A DNA stretch of 21,774 bases from Apostichopus parvimensis (Eukaryota > Echinodermata > Holothuroidea > Aspidochirotida > Stichopodidae): assembly GCA_000934455.1 (NCBI GenBank), contig KN882668.1:64462-86235 (forward strand), written 5' to 3'. Position numbers and translations under genes: made by a program. A model generated the notes under the pieces. The model had not been told where the DNA came from, did no database searches, and was given only the letters and a program-made list of their open reading frames with translations. This document shows, in pieces, positions 10,501 through 18,662 of this stretch; position 1 is the first letter of the stretch; every line of letters begins with the position of its first letter.

Positions 10501-13500
10501 TTGGGTTTGGGACGGGTAAAAGATACATACTGAAGATCGTAAAGTTGTGCATGAACTCAGCGAGAACAGAGCTGTCGCATCAAGGGTCCCTTTCAAGTTT
10601 GTCTGAAAAAGTCGCAAAACTTTGCGACATTTTCAGTGTCGGGAATCGTCCTAACCTGTCCGTAAGTCTGCTTCAAAGAAATGATTGGCAATCACACAAA
10701 AGCATCAGTACTTTCTCTAAAAAAGTTGTGGGTAAAATTTGACAGTCCAAATATTAAATAGGTTACGGTTTTCTTCCGGACTCCTTGCGGTTACAAAGCC
10801 AACTATTCATGGGTGGGAGAATGAAAGAGTATTTGAAATGCCTCTTTCACTGTGGGACACGTCTTCTGGTTTTGTTAACTGATCATGTACAGTATGCAAC
10901 AAATTAAATGTTTTGCAAAATGTTTGGGATGTTGTCAAGAAAAATGATAAAAATTTAGCCTTAAAGCAGCATTTTGCATTTGGTCGCCGTTTTCTACTTT
11001 TTTGACATGTCCATCGAGTTTTTTACATATATCAATCACAAGATCATAAGATATAAGCCAAGTTTTTCCCTGCCAACATTATCAATTGGCGAGTAATTAA
11101 GGATATTTGCAGATTATGAGAAAAGTGTCCACGACAAATTCCACTTTTAAAATTAATCGCATACAGTTCCCCCAAACCCACTAGTTTGAATTCAACCAAT
11201 CAGAGATGCAGGTTTAGTTATGAGCCGTTGCTAAAAATAGATTCAAGACTTTGCGTTGGTACAACCAGGGAATAAATGGAACTCCCTGGTACAACTGCCA
11301 TATAGACTGTACACAAATCAAGCATGGTGTTGTATTACGTATTGGTCAATGACGTTCATAGTGTTTAAATATTCATACTATGGGCGAGGTTTATTGGGAT
11401 CCCAATGGAAAATATCTTGGAGAAAAACAAAGTTGAAAGTTGCAAATTTTTCAACTTTTATGCCCCCATTTGAAGTACGATTTAAATAGATAAGCTAGTT
11501 ATGTATGTTATGGCATAGTGAAGTCAGTGAGGTTGAGAAAAACCATAGAAAAGGACGCAAAATGCTGCCTTAACATTATGCATTAACATTCCACTGTCAT
11601 ATCTGGCCATATATATCCAGTTTGACATACATTAATGCTGTAACCGAATATGTATTTGGACCTTAAATACAGTTTTTCCTCCTGTGTTAAGAATAATGCT
11701 TACCTGCACACAGTTGTTTGATTCGCGGCCTGCTCCAAAACTTTACACCTGCTCATATTAAATCCTCATTCCCCTACACCTCCATAGTTACCAGGGGATC
11801 ACTTTTATATGGTTTTTCATTATTGAACTGCCTCAAGTAACTTTAAATCATCTTTTATTAATGTTTTCTTTTAACAAATGGTACATGTCATGTAAAGTAG
11901 GGTTATAAATAATTTGAGGCTTCCTTAAAATCCTTTGAAAAAAATAACTTGTTCAAATAACGGACCTTGTCGTGGAAATATAAGTTGGAATAATGATAAA
12001 AATAAATGAATTTATATAGCGCTAGGTTTGTACAAAACATTCCAAAGCGCTTAACAAAGAAAAAGCCAACTAGTTGGGTCAATCAAAATAAGCAGGCTTA
12101 AACAGATACGTTTTAGCTCTTAATTGAAAGCATCCAGGGCCAAGGAGTCAATACACATCAATTCCACCGGAAGTGAATTCCACAACCGAGGTCCCTTGTA
12201 GGCAAAAGCCCTAAATTATATTGCCTAACGTATTATGATTGATACGAGGAATATGCAGCGTGATTTGAGAATGTGAGCGCAAAGAGTAAGAACTAGACTT
12301 CACCAAGATCATATCACATAAATACTTAGGAGCAAGACCTTTTAAACATTTAAATACTTGCAAGATTAGTTTAAATTCAATGCGTTGCTGTACAGGTAAC
12401 CAATGAAGAGATTGTAAAGTAAAAGTAATGTGACAAAATTTAGGAAGAGCGTAAATCAACCGAGCCGCTCCATTAAGAACCATTGGAACTCTTCGAAGCT
12501 TACAATCAGGTAAACCAATCATGAGTGCATTACAATAGTCAATGTGACTAATTACAAAAGCATTAATAAGAGTTTTAGTACAGTCCTTATCCAGGAATTT
12601 TCTGATCTGACGAATATTATAGAGTCCATGGTATGCCCTTGAGCAAACTTTTCCAATATGAATGTCCATTGACATGTTGCTGTCAAGATGAACCCCTAGA
12701 TTATTTGCACTATCACATGGCTTAATTTCCATGTTACCTACTTTTATCATCTGAACCCGAGTCTTAGCAACTTGTTCATGAGTACCAATTAAAAGAAACT
12801 CAGTCTTGGAATCATTGATCATTAGCCTATTGCTGATCATCCAATGTCTTATTTCGAAGATAAGTGATTGCATTGCCAGAACAGCCCGTTCCTCAGATAA
12901 CAGAGAACCAGCATTGAAAGATAAATATAACTGTGTATCATCAGCATAACTATGTGCGTTAGGAAGGTGTTTAGAGACAATGGCAAACAACTGAGAAACA
13001 TAACAAAGAAAAAGAATAGGACCGAGACAGCTGCCCTGGGGTACACCACAATTCAAAGAAAAATCTTTCGATGTGATATTTTCTATAGGTACATGCTGTT
13101 TTCTGAAAGACAGATAATTAGCAATCCATTTTTGTGCATTATTAACAATACCAAATTGGGTACGCAATATGTTAACAAGAATATCATGGTTGACGGTATC
13201 GAACGCTGCACTCAAATCCAACAGGATTAAAAGAGTGCATTGTTGTTGGTCCATATTCATCATTATATCACTATGTATTTTCATAAGAGCAGTTTCTGTA
13301 GAGTGATTTTGCCTGTACGCAGATTGACAAGCAGGAAAGGGAGCATGAAAGGAACAATGTGAGACAATCACATTAACCACAGCTCGTTCAACTAATTTGG
13401 AAACATAGCTCAAATGACTAATTAGCCTATAATTAGAATATATAGGATCCAAACCTGCTTTCTTTAACAATGGAGTAACGGTAGCAATCTTCCATTTGTC

Positions 13501-15943
13501 AGGAACATTACCATCTTTTAGTGAAAGATTTATCATGGAAGTCAATACAGGCAAAAGGGGATCGAGACACTTTCTAAATAACCAAGTGGGTATAGGGTCA
13601 AGATTGCAGGTAGCCGTGTTGGAGGATTTGATAATTGTACGAACTTCATCATTAGAAAGTAGCTTGAACCCATTCAACTTCGATGGGAAATGCTGTCGAA
13701 CATTAGGTTCAAAGAGACCAGTAGCAATGGAATCAATGTTTGCATTAAATTTTATCAATTTTAGATATAAACAATTGTCCGAAGTCGTGAACAAGTTCCA
13801 TAGTATTCTGGTGTGGCGGATAAGAAACAAAATACAAGAAATTTGAAAATGATTGACTTGGTATAAAGTAGTAATAATATGCAGTAAATAAAACACAAAA
13901 TGTCTTCCGGTCTCTCTTCTAATCAGCCTACTTCAATTGTGTTGTAGTCATCTACGGTTTTTACCACAAGTTTAGTTACCAAGAAAATCTCTTCGTTTCA
14001 TTTTTGACCCCAAAAAAAGCACATTTTAGTAATTTAAAATACTGGACAAAAATGAGCATTGTTGTTTTAAGATATGGCACCTTTCACTTTTTCCACTGCC
14101 ATGAAAATCCCCTGACATTCCGAGAAATCTAGTCAACCTAAACCTAAACTTTGCAATTTCAATAACTATTAAAGGGATATGAATGAGTCTGCTCTATCTT
14201 GAGTATTTGGTGGCCCTTAAAAGAGTTGCTGTTTTCTAGGCCTCTGATTCGAAACTCTGTGGCCGGTCTTTCGCTCTCAATAACAGCTGAAATTTGCCTA
14301 ACGAAGGTTAGAGATATGATTTTGGCATTGTTGCAGTGTTACCCCGTTCTCTCGAGAATGTACAAATCCATTCCATTAACTCCTCTTTCTTTTGAGGTTA
14401 AAAGTCTTTCTGGAGGAAGTGGTTCACTTCATGTCAGACCTTTACTACTGTACTTTGGATCCAGACTCTCAGCAAGATTTTCCATGAAACGATCCCAGAA
14501 TCCTCCATGAACCGTATGATCCCAGCATCCTCCACAAACCGTATGATCCCAGCACCCTCCACCAACCATGCGATCCCAGCACTCTCCCACAAATGGTACG
14601 ATCCCAGCATCCTCCACGAACCGTACGATCCCAGCATCCTCCACGAACCGTACGATCCCAGCATCCTCCACGAACCGTACAATCCGAACATCCTCCACGA
14701 ACCGTATGATCCCAACATCCTCCACGAACCGTACGATCCCAGCATCCTCCAGGAACCGTATGATTCCAGGAACCGTACGATCCCAGCATCCTCCAGGAAC
14801 CGTAGGATCCCAGAACCGTATAATCCCAGCATCCTCCACGAACCATACAATCCCAGCATCCTCCACAAACCGTATGATCCCAGCATCCTCCACGAACCGT
14901 ACAATCCCAGCATCCTCTATGAACTTTATGATCCGAGCATCCTGCATGAACATAGAGGCTGTAATTATGTTTGGATCGTTATCCTGGGATTGTTATCTTT
15001 CTTTGAGGTTATCCCGGATGAGACAGGATTGCCACCAAGTGGTATTTTCGTACCGATGGTATCAATGCATCTCTCAAAATATCTACAAAAAATTTTTTGC
15101 ATAATTCCATCGAAGATGACAATGGCGTTCGCCACCACTGCCAAAAATCCCATCCTAAACGTGTAACTTATAATAGGGATGGTATGGTCTGCCTCTTCAT
15201 CTTGGGCATCAAGCATACCGTGTCAGGAAGACGTCCATTCTTTGCTCCTGTATTATTTTGATGTTGCCATCAACAGAATTTTGTTCTCTCGAACGGTGTG
15301 TCGTAGGTGACGTTTGGAAAAGCCTCTTCCATTCTTGGGTTACAGCTTTTGGGGATGGTGCCCGTGCAAATGAAAAATGCAGTCTTTTGATCTCCATTAA
15401 TCGCCCAGAACCCAACTGTTCTTTCTTTGTTCTTCTGCCAGTTGTGTTGCCAATCAGTCGCTCTTCTTGTGTGAAATACATAACACATTTACTTCTTTCA
15501 CCATCTGCACAAGGTCCTGAACATTGGCAGATGAGTAGCGACTTTTCCAGGTCGGTACAGTAGGTGTAGAGGGCGTTTGTCAATGGCTGATGAGTTAAAT
15601 GAGTTATTGATTCATCTGTGTTCGCGTGAATTAATCGCTCCTGCCTCAACACGAGATAATGGTTTTGGCGTCGTTGGTTCGGCGGTACCCAGAGTTGGTA
15701 GAAAAATAATTGTGATGCTGAGTTGCATGTTCTTCAGTTTTTAGTTTTTGGCTTGCTGTCACCTAATCTGCTCCTGTTGCGGTCATAAAAGTGTTTCAAG
15801 ACCTTGTCAGTCGAGTCTCGCAAACTCCCTCAAGTTTATGATAGTATTTGTAACATATTAAAAAAATGACCGTGTCTTTCCCGGTCTCATTCACAGGTAT
15901 CTTTGGGCTGGTAGTCATGGTAACTAAGAAGAAAAAGAAGTGA
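4530..15943 (+). CDS. Dolichol-phosphate mannosyltransferase regulatory subunit (DPM2), four exons
   Basis: Spliced gene: join of 4530-4532, 7073-7162, 10146-10248 and 15897-15943, 243 nt, 80 residues plus stop. DPM2 is a small ER membrane subunit of the DPM1/DPM2/DPM3 synthase that makes dolichol-phosphate mannose for N-glycans, GPI anchors and O-/C-mannosylation. It is also reported to assist the GPI-GlcNAc transferase. What I see: an N-terminus matching the family start MATGxD; a first hydrophobic segment at about residues 8-32 with Phe21, Tyr23, Tyr24 and Trp27; a short loop; the family-signature motif FLPRAYAV at about 45-52; a second hydrophobic segment to about residue 74; and a KKKKK end resembling the KKxx ER-retrieval signal. 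Human DPM2 is 84 residues, so the length fits. All splice borders are GT/AG and phases agree (0, 0, 1). The first exon is the least certain part. Confidence 0.9.
4678..5260. mobile_element. Possible inverted-repeat DNA element
   Basis: GGCTCATAATTGACGCACTT at the left (from 4679) matches, in inverted orientation, the sequence ending at 5260, whose minus-strand reading is GGCTTCATAATTGTCGCACTT: one gap and one mismatch in about 21 bases. A second inverted GTGCGTCAATTA copy sits just inside the right end (5225-5236). No clean target-site duplication is visible, although TA dinucleotides occur a few bases outside each end. No transposase frame. Probably a decayed MITE; superfamily not assigned. 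Confidence 0.42.
6843..6864. repeat. CT-rich short microsatellite
   Basis: Short run of CT dinucleotides with one A interruption inside DPM2 intron 1. Confidence 0.7.
6956..6968. repeat. Poly-C tract
   Basis: Run of C residues, followed by ACC and a poly-A stretch, about 100 bp before exon 2. Probably neutral homopolymer sequence. Confidence 0.75.
7073..7162 (+). CDS. DPM2 exon 2 (N-terminus and first membrane segment)
   Basis: Acceptor ATCTTTGCAG ends at 7072 and donor GTGAGT starts at 7163. The exon is 90 nt, phase 0 at both ends, 30 residues starting ATGSDIAVGYG and ending SLWVIIL. It encodes the conserved N-terminus and the first transmembrane helix. Phe21, Tyr23, Tyr24 and Trp27 sit at the same positions as in human DPM2 as I recall it, where TM1 aromatic residues have been linked to contact with the other synthase subunits. 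Confidence 0.93.
7804..7881. repeat. 26-bp tandem triplicate, pyrimidine-rich
   Basis: Three head-to-tail copies of a 26-bp unit beginning GATTTTATCCCC start at 7804, 7830 and 7856. The first two are identical and the third has diverged at its end. Non-coding, within intron 2. Confidence 0.88.
7931..8060. repeat. 11-bp AAGCATGTCAT minisatellite
   Basis: About ten copies of CATAAGCATGT or close variants (GTAAGCATGTG, TTAAGCATGTC). Some units carry insertions, such as near 7980-7990. It contains repeated GCATG(T) words, similar to GCATG splicing-factor sites on RNA, but no function is shown. Confidence 0.88.
8241..8930. mobile_element. hAT-type non-autonomous element with 8-bp target-site duplication
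   Basis: The element proper is 8249-8922 (674 bp). Left end CAGGCGCGTAGCCAGG; right end read inward on the minus strand CAGGCACGTAGCCAAG, 14 of 16 matching. The flanking eight bases are identical, GGTCAGGT at 8241-8248 and 8923-8930. The duplication length and CAG termini fit hAT. There is no transposase frame. It has G-rich subterminal sequence at both ends and an inverted GGGTGTT...AACACCC at 8880-8895. Its ends differ from those of the 3724-4122 element, so it is a separate family. Confidence 0.87.
8302..8326 (+). other. G-quadruplex-prone motif in the hAT-type element
   Basis: Four G runs of 5, 4, 4 and 5 bases separated by loops of 1, 5 and 1 bases fit the canonical G-quadruplex pattern on the plus strand, just inside the left terminus of the element. 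Confidence 0.7.
9431..9507. repeat. TACA/CATA microsatellite
   Basis: Degenerate run of TACATA, GTATGTA and CATACA words, with partial self-complementarity in the first third. Non-coding. The Tyr/Cys/His-rich open frames across it are artefacts. Confidence 0.8.
9788..9898. repeat. 30-bp minisatellite, about 3.7 copies
   Basis: Units start at 9788, 9818, 9848 and 9878. Each contains TTTTAGTGCCCAGGCTCTAA or a close variant followed by GTTTGTTT. Copies differ at one to three positions. It lies in DPM2 intron 2, about 250 bp before exon 3. Confidence 0.92.
10146..10248 (+). CDS. DPM2 exon 3 (loop and second membrane segment)
   Basis: Acceptor CCAACAG ends at 10145 and donor GTAAGT starts at 10249. 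The exon is 103 nt: 34 codons plus the first base of a split glycine codon (phase 1). It starts PFVEPGQFLHQL and carries the diagnostic FLPRAYAV motif, then the start of a hydrophobic helix (LPLVAGVVLLTFI). It is the best-conserved part of the protein relative to the family. Confidence 0.95.
10603..10636. repeat. Near-perfect 34-bp palindrome
   Basis: Left arm CTGAAAAAGTCGCAAA at 10603-10618 and right arm TTTGCGACATTTTCAG at 10621-10636 are complementary at 15 of 16 positions with only a two-base centre. The palindrome does not extend further. It could form a cruciform or be a dimeric protein-binding site or an inverted-repeat remnant. No function is evident. Confidence 0.85.
10961..11573. 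mobile_element. piggyBac-type MITE flanked by TTAA
   Basis: The element proper is 10965-11569 (605 bp). Left end AGCAGCATTTTGC; right end read inward on the minus strand GGCAGCATTTTGC, 12 of 13 identical. Both ends are flanked by TTAA (10961-10964, 11570-11573), the target-site duplication used by piggyBac-like transposases. Internal inverted sequences include CCAGGGA...TCCCTGG near 11266-11292. A 77-residue frame at 11256-11489 resembles no transposase, so the element is non-autonomous. The ends do not start with the CCC typical of many piggyBac elements, so another TTAA-targeting group is possible. Confidence 0.75.
11574..11989. other. Intronic spacer, nothing recognised
   Basis: AT-rich sequence between the TTAA-flanked MITE and the LINE 3' end. 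No open frame of note and no terminal repeats found. Confidence 0.4.
11990..13896 (-). mobile_element. L2/CR1-like non-LTR retrotransposon, 5'-truncated, antisense to DPM2
   Basis: The minus strand encodes a reverse transcriptase (12211-13896), then a short 3' segment. In that segment the C-terminal motif GPRLWNSLPVEL appears in a different frame at 12124-12209. The tail, read on the minus strand, is AAGCGCTTTGGAATG ... AGCGCTATATAAATTCATTTAT, the kind of A/T-rich 3' end seen in L2-clade elements. No endonuclease domain precedes the RT, as expected of 5' truncation during target-primed reverse transcription. The 3' boundary is placed near 11990 by loss of the tail pattern and the 5' boundary near 13750-13896. 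A target-site duplication was not found. Insertion is opposite to the host gene within intron 3. Confidence 0.88.
12211..13896 (-). pseudogene. LINE reverse transcriptase (ORF2 fragment), decayed
   Basis: A 561-residue open frame on the minus strand. Visible RT landmarks: NYRLIS at 155-160 (family usually NYRPIS), LLDLSAAFDTVNHD at about 225-238 with catalytic Asp, GVPQGSCLGPILF at 284-296, HSYADDTQLYLSF at 315-327 with the YADD active site at 317-320, and a thumb and C-terminal part (NNLGVHLDSNMSM, HIDYCNALMIGLP, LQSLHWLPVQQRIEFK) typical of L2/CR1/Jockey-group elements. Upstream endonuclease is absent. The first 45 or so residues do not resemble the family and may be flanking sequence read through. 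At the 3' end the frame stops at 12211, while the expected continuation lies in another frame from 12209 to 12123 and then meets a stop. The copy is therefore broken at both ends, though the RT core is uninterrupted. Confidence 0.9.
13897..14487. other. Intronic spacer with a weak open frame
   Basis: Sequence between the LINE and the 27-bp minisatellite. A plus-strand frame (14199-14510, 103 residues) runs into the repeat and has no domain I recognise. The word CCTAAACCTAAACTTTG near 14138 has a similar word near 3121, which may indicate a shared dispersed repeat. Confidence 0.35.
14488..14953. repeat. 27-bp minisatellite, about 16 copies
   Basis: Head-to-tail 27-bp units of the form CCTCCACGAACCGTACGATCCCAGCAT. 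Most units differ by one to four substitutions. Two shortened units near 14760-14815 come from internal deletions. Because 27 is a multiple of three and the unit lacks stops in most frames, long repetitive open frames appear on both strands: a nine-residue EDAGIVRFV repeat on the minus strand and a nine-residue STNRTIPAS or HEPYDPSIL repeat on the plus strand. The array lies in DPM2 intron 3 and is most simply non-coding. Confidence 0.93.
14954..15896. other. Intronic sequence with overlapping minus-strand open frames
   Basis: Minus-strand frames at 14965-15216 (83 residues) and 15209-15652 (147 residues) lie in different frames. The first has one hydrophobic stretch, FRMGFLAVVANAIVIF, preceded by polar residues. 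It looks superficially like a first 7TM-receptor helix, but nothing downstream continues the fold. I treat the region as intronic DNA, possibly with a very decayed gene fragment. Confidence 0.3.
15897..15943 (+). CDS. DPM2 exon 4 (C-terminus and stop)
   Basis: The acceptor TTCACAG ends at 15896. The first two bases complete the split Gly codon, giving GIFGLVVMVTKKKKK and a TGA at 15941-15943. It completes the second membrane segment and ends in five lysines, compatible with a cytosolic C-terminus carrying a dilysine ER-retrieval signal. Human DPM2 also ends with a Lys-Lys-x-x tail, as I recall it. The TM2 end is a few residues shorter than in human. Confidence 0.9.
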
Positions 15944-16405
15944 AGCCGATACAGAATTGGAGCAACTTTGTTAAAATCTTTCACGGAGAGAGTTCTCAAG
16001 AATAATTGAAACAGTCCCTGTGATACCACAAGCATAAGTACTCATTTTGCCAATGACTAATACTTTGCAACGCTAACCTATATATATTTGTGATAACAAC
16101 TATGAAATTATGAAAGAAAGGTTCAAATGAAATACAGATCTGATTTTATATTTAAAAACAAGTAGTTTGACTCTTGTCCCTTGGACAAATATAAAATATG
16201 CTTTAAAGTTATCTGGACAGCAGAGTTGTTTGTCCAACTAAATTATCCTGTAATGTGAGGTATGTCTTGATGGTTTTACTATTCACGGACTAACTTTCCT
16301 AATGAACTAGACGACTTGCAAGAATAGCTTTGGCTGTCCGACCAGATGGTTGGAGACCAGAGGGTGTTTCTCTAAAAATCAACTATGAAGTGGTAATGAA
16401 TGAAT

Positions 16406-16455
16406 TTATTGCTACAGTTTTTGCTTGAAATTATTGCTACAATTTTTGCTTGAAA
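16406..16455. repeat. 25-bp tandem duplication
   Basis: Two adjacent copies of TTATTGCTACAGTTTTTGCT plus TGAAA (16406-16430 and 16431-16455), with one A/G difference. It lies in the presumed DPM2 3' UTR. Confidence 0.92.
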
Positions 16456-16668
16456 CTGGTGCACACAGAAATAAGAAACTAGACTGGAAGAGAGTTACAA
16501 ATGATTATAAATCATACTAAAGTTATAAAAAAAAAAATAATATTGAAGATATCCATAACCATTACTGTTGCCAGATTCATGAATATGAAATCTATTCGAT
16601 AAAAAACAAAAATGGAAAAAATCAGTATATATACAATAGTTTTCATGAAATGGTGCAGTTAAGTTGCA

Positions 16669-16674
16669 AATAAA
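16669..16674 (+). terminator. Candidate polyadenylation signal for DPM2
   Basis: AATAAA hexamer, the first canonical copy after the DPM2 stop. Use is inferred from position only. Confidence 0.35.
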
Positions 16675-18391
16675 TTTTCCGACTATAATCTCAACATCAT
16701 TGACATAGAAAATTGCTTTAATAAGTTCATAACATGAATTACGAAAAAAAAAATAATTCCAACCAAAGTTGGCCACATGAATTTAATAATTCAAATTACA
16801 TTTAATCAGCATGAGGTTATAAACTGGTACGGTAGGATAATGTGGCAAAACACTTGTTGAACTCGAAGCTCGGTGACGTTGATTTACGTTGGAGGTTTCA
16901 CCTTTCACGACTTATTTACGACACCTTTTGTTTCCTTGTGATTAAATTTATCACGCTAGCAATTCCAAATTGGTTACACGGGTCGTGTCACATTCCCATC
17001 TACAAATGTGTAGCATTAACTTAAGAGCAGGAGACTATGTGCCCACAAGTTGGTGTATAATGTCCACTCTGATAGCATGACTGTTGAAAACTCATTGTTT
17101 TCTTTTACTGTTCATGTTAGCTCAACAACCCTTTGACTCACTCATAATTTTTTGCTGGTGTCTTAATGTTCTTTGTATTTTAACACATATTTCCTTTTTG
17201 TGATGGTCGTTTACATTTTCTTGATCTGATTTATAATTTTCTCAGATAATGATGGATTGGTAGGGTGATTCCTTATAATTGGGAGAATTATGTTGAAGCA
17301 ATGATCTGTCTGGTGGTTCTTGCCATTTGTCTTTTGTAACTTGCATACAGTAAAAAAAAAAATCCTCTGGGCTTGTAAATGCTCAGAAATTATTTCAAAG
17401 GGCTTTCTGTGGCCAAGTACTACATTTTCTTGATCTGATTTATAAAATTCTGAAACCTAGAAACCTGCTTTAAATTTTGGAAATGTTCTTCACAAGTTCA
17501 AATTATCACACTTTTAATCACTTTGAAGAACACAGTGAACAATATAGATCTCTCCTTGGAAAAGTCGAAATCAAGAAGATATGTATTTGAAAACGAGGTT
17601 TTCTTTATCAATGGGAATTAAAGGACTTGATCAACTCACGAAATTTGACAATAAACAACTTATATTCATGATTTCGAAAAATTGCATGGTACAGTAGTTC
17701 ACTGGGTTAATTATTCTAACTGTTTATTCATGTTGCTAGGTCACCCCCCCAAAATGAGGTGAATTTTGTGGGAAGGGGGTAGTAGAGGGAGCGAGGGAAG
17801 TACAATGAATAAACATTCGAGCTTCTCTTATTTGAATATAAGAAGCAGAGTAATACAATCTCCTCTTGGTGTTAGCTCATAGACACAGCTTTACGTAGAA
17901 AGCCAATGCTTCGGTTTAGAAAATACCGTCAGCATAACAACAATGTAACGTCTCTGACGATATCACCAATTTGTGGTCACAATGATATTTTGGAAAACCG
18001 TGACCGTAAACCGACCTACATCTATAGGAAGTGTTAACCAGCACGAGATATAGGAATACAGTAGAATGAATACTATTTGATATAACACTCATTCTATATG
18101 TCAAGTCTAAAGCCTAACTTTCAAAAATGCTTGTGTAAGGCCTGACGAAAAGAAAAGGAACGAAAGATATTTGGTCAAGTGAATGGATGAGAGTATTATT
18201 AAGTATTATTTTTTTCTATTTTAAGGTTAAAGCTTGTACAGTATATAAATAAGAACTTGTTCATTGTATTAGCTGTTGATTAAAAAATCCAAAGGCTCTA
18301 GAGCACTCAGAGAGTTCTTTGTTCAATTTTCATTTCATCTTGTGAAGTTTGCTTCATTCTCATCTTTTTGTTTCCTTTTGATGTGGCTATT
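16675..18391. other. Intergenic AT-rich DNA
   Basis: No gene recognised. An exact 25-bp direct repeat (TACATTTTCTTGATCTGATT plus TATAA) occurs at 17212-17236 and 17421-17445. Further AATAAA words occur near 17652 and 17805. Open frames at 16842-17024, 17916-18104 and 18276-18467 are short and featureless. Confidence 0.45.
17212..17445. repeat. Pair of 25-bp direct repeats 209 bp apart
   Basis: The same 25 bases begin at 17212 and 17421, with no visible similarity between the intervening sequence and its flanks. It could mark a deleted tandem repeat or an insertion boundary. Confidence 0.7.
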
Positions 18392-18662
18392 GAGTGGCTA
18401 CTATTGGCTACTATACCGAGTGGCTACCGGGTGGCTACTATTGGCTACTATACCGAGTGGTTACTGAGTGGCTACTATTGGCTACTATACCAAGTGGCTA
18501 CTGAGTGGCTACTATTGGCTACTATACCGAGTGGCTACCGGGTGGCTACTATTGGCTACTATACCGAGTGGTTACTGAGTGGCTACTATTGGCTACTATA
18601 CCAAGTGGCTACTGAGTGGCTACTATTGGCTACTATACCAAGTGGCTACCGGGTGGCTACTA
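18392..18662. repeat. 37-bp minisatellite with 111-bp higher-order unit
   Basis: Seven complete 37-bp units start at 18392, 18429, 18466, 18503, 18540, 18577 and 18614, followed by a partial unit at 18651. Each unit contains GGCTACTATTGGCTACTATA. Units 1-3 carry different variants (ACCGAG/CTACC, ACCGAG/TTACT, ACCAAG/CTACT) and units 4-6 repeat this exact order without a single difference, giving a perfect 111-bp higher-order duplication. An open frame across the array gives Trp/Tyr/Leu-rich repeats and is an artefact of the repeat. Confidence 0.95.

Larger units (their letters stand above)
10249..15896 (+). other. DPM2 intron 3
   Basis: Donor GTAAGT, acceptor TCTCATTCACAG ending at 15896. 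About 5.6 kb, the largest intron. It has been expanded by a TTAA-flanked MITE (10965-11569), an antisense L2-like LINE (about 11990-13896) and a 27-bp minisatellite (14488-14953). An 89-residue frame at 10473-10742 and frames at 14199-14510, 14965-15216 and 15209-15652 have no firm identity. Confidence 0.8.
15944..16674 (+). other. Probable DPM2 3' UTR
   Basis: After the TGA the sequence is AT-rich without coding potential. The first canonical AATAAA on the plus strand is at 16669-16674, giving a 3' UTR of about 750 nt if used. A 25-bp tandem duplication lies at 16406-16455. An upstream non-canonical signal cannot be excluded. Confidence 0.4.

Noticed and set aside
10473-10742. 89-residue frame just after DPM2 exon 3
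   Set aside because: Starts at a TTG, contains the palindrome and lies within the intron. It reads protein-like in part, but no family is recognised.
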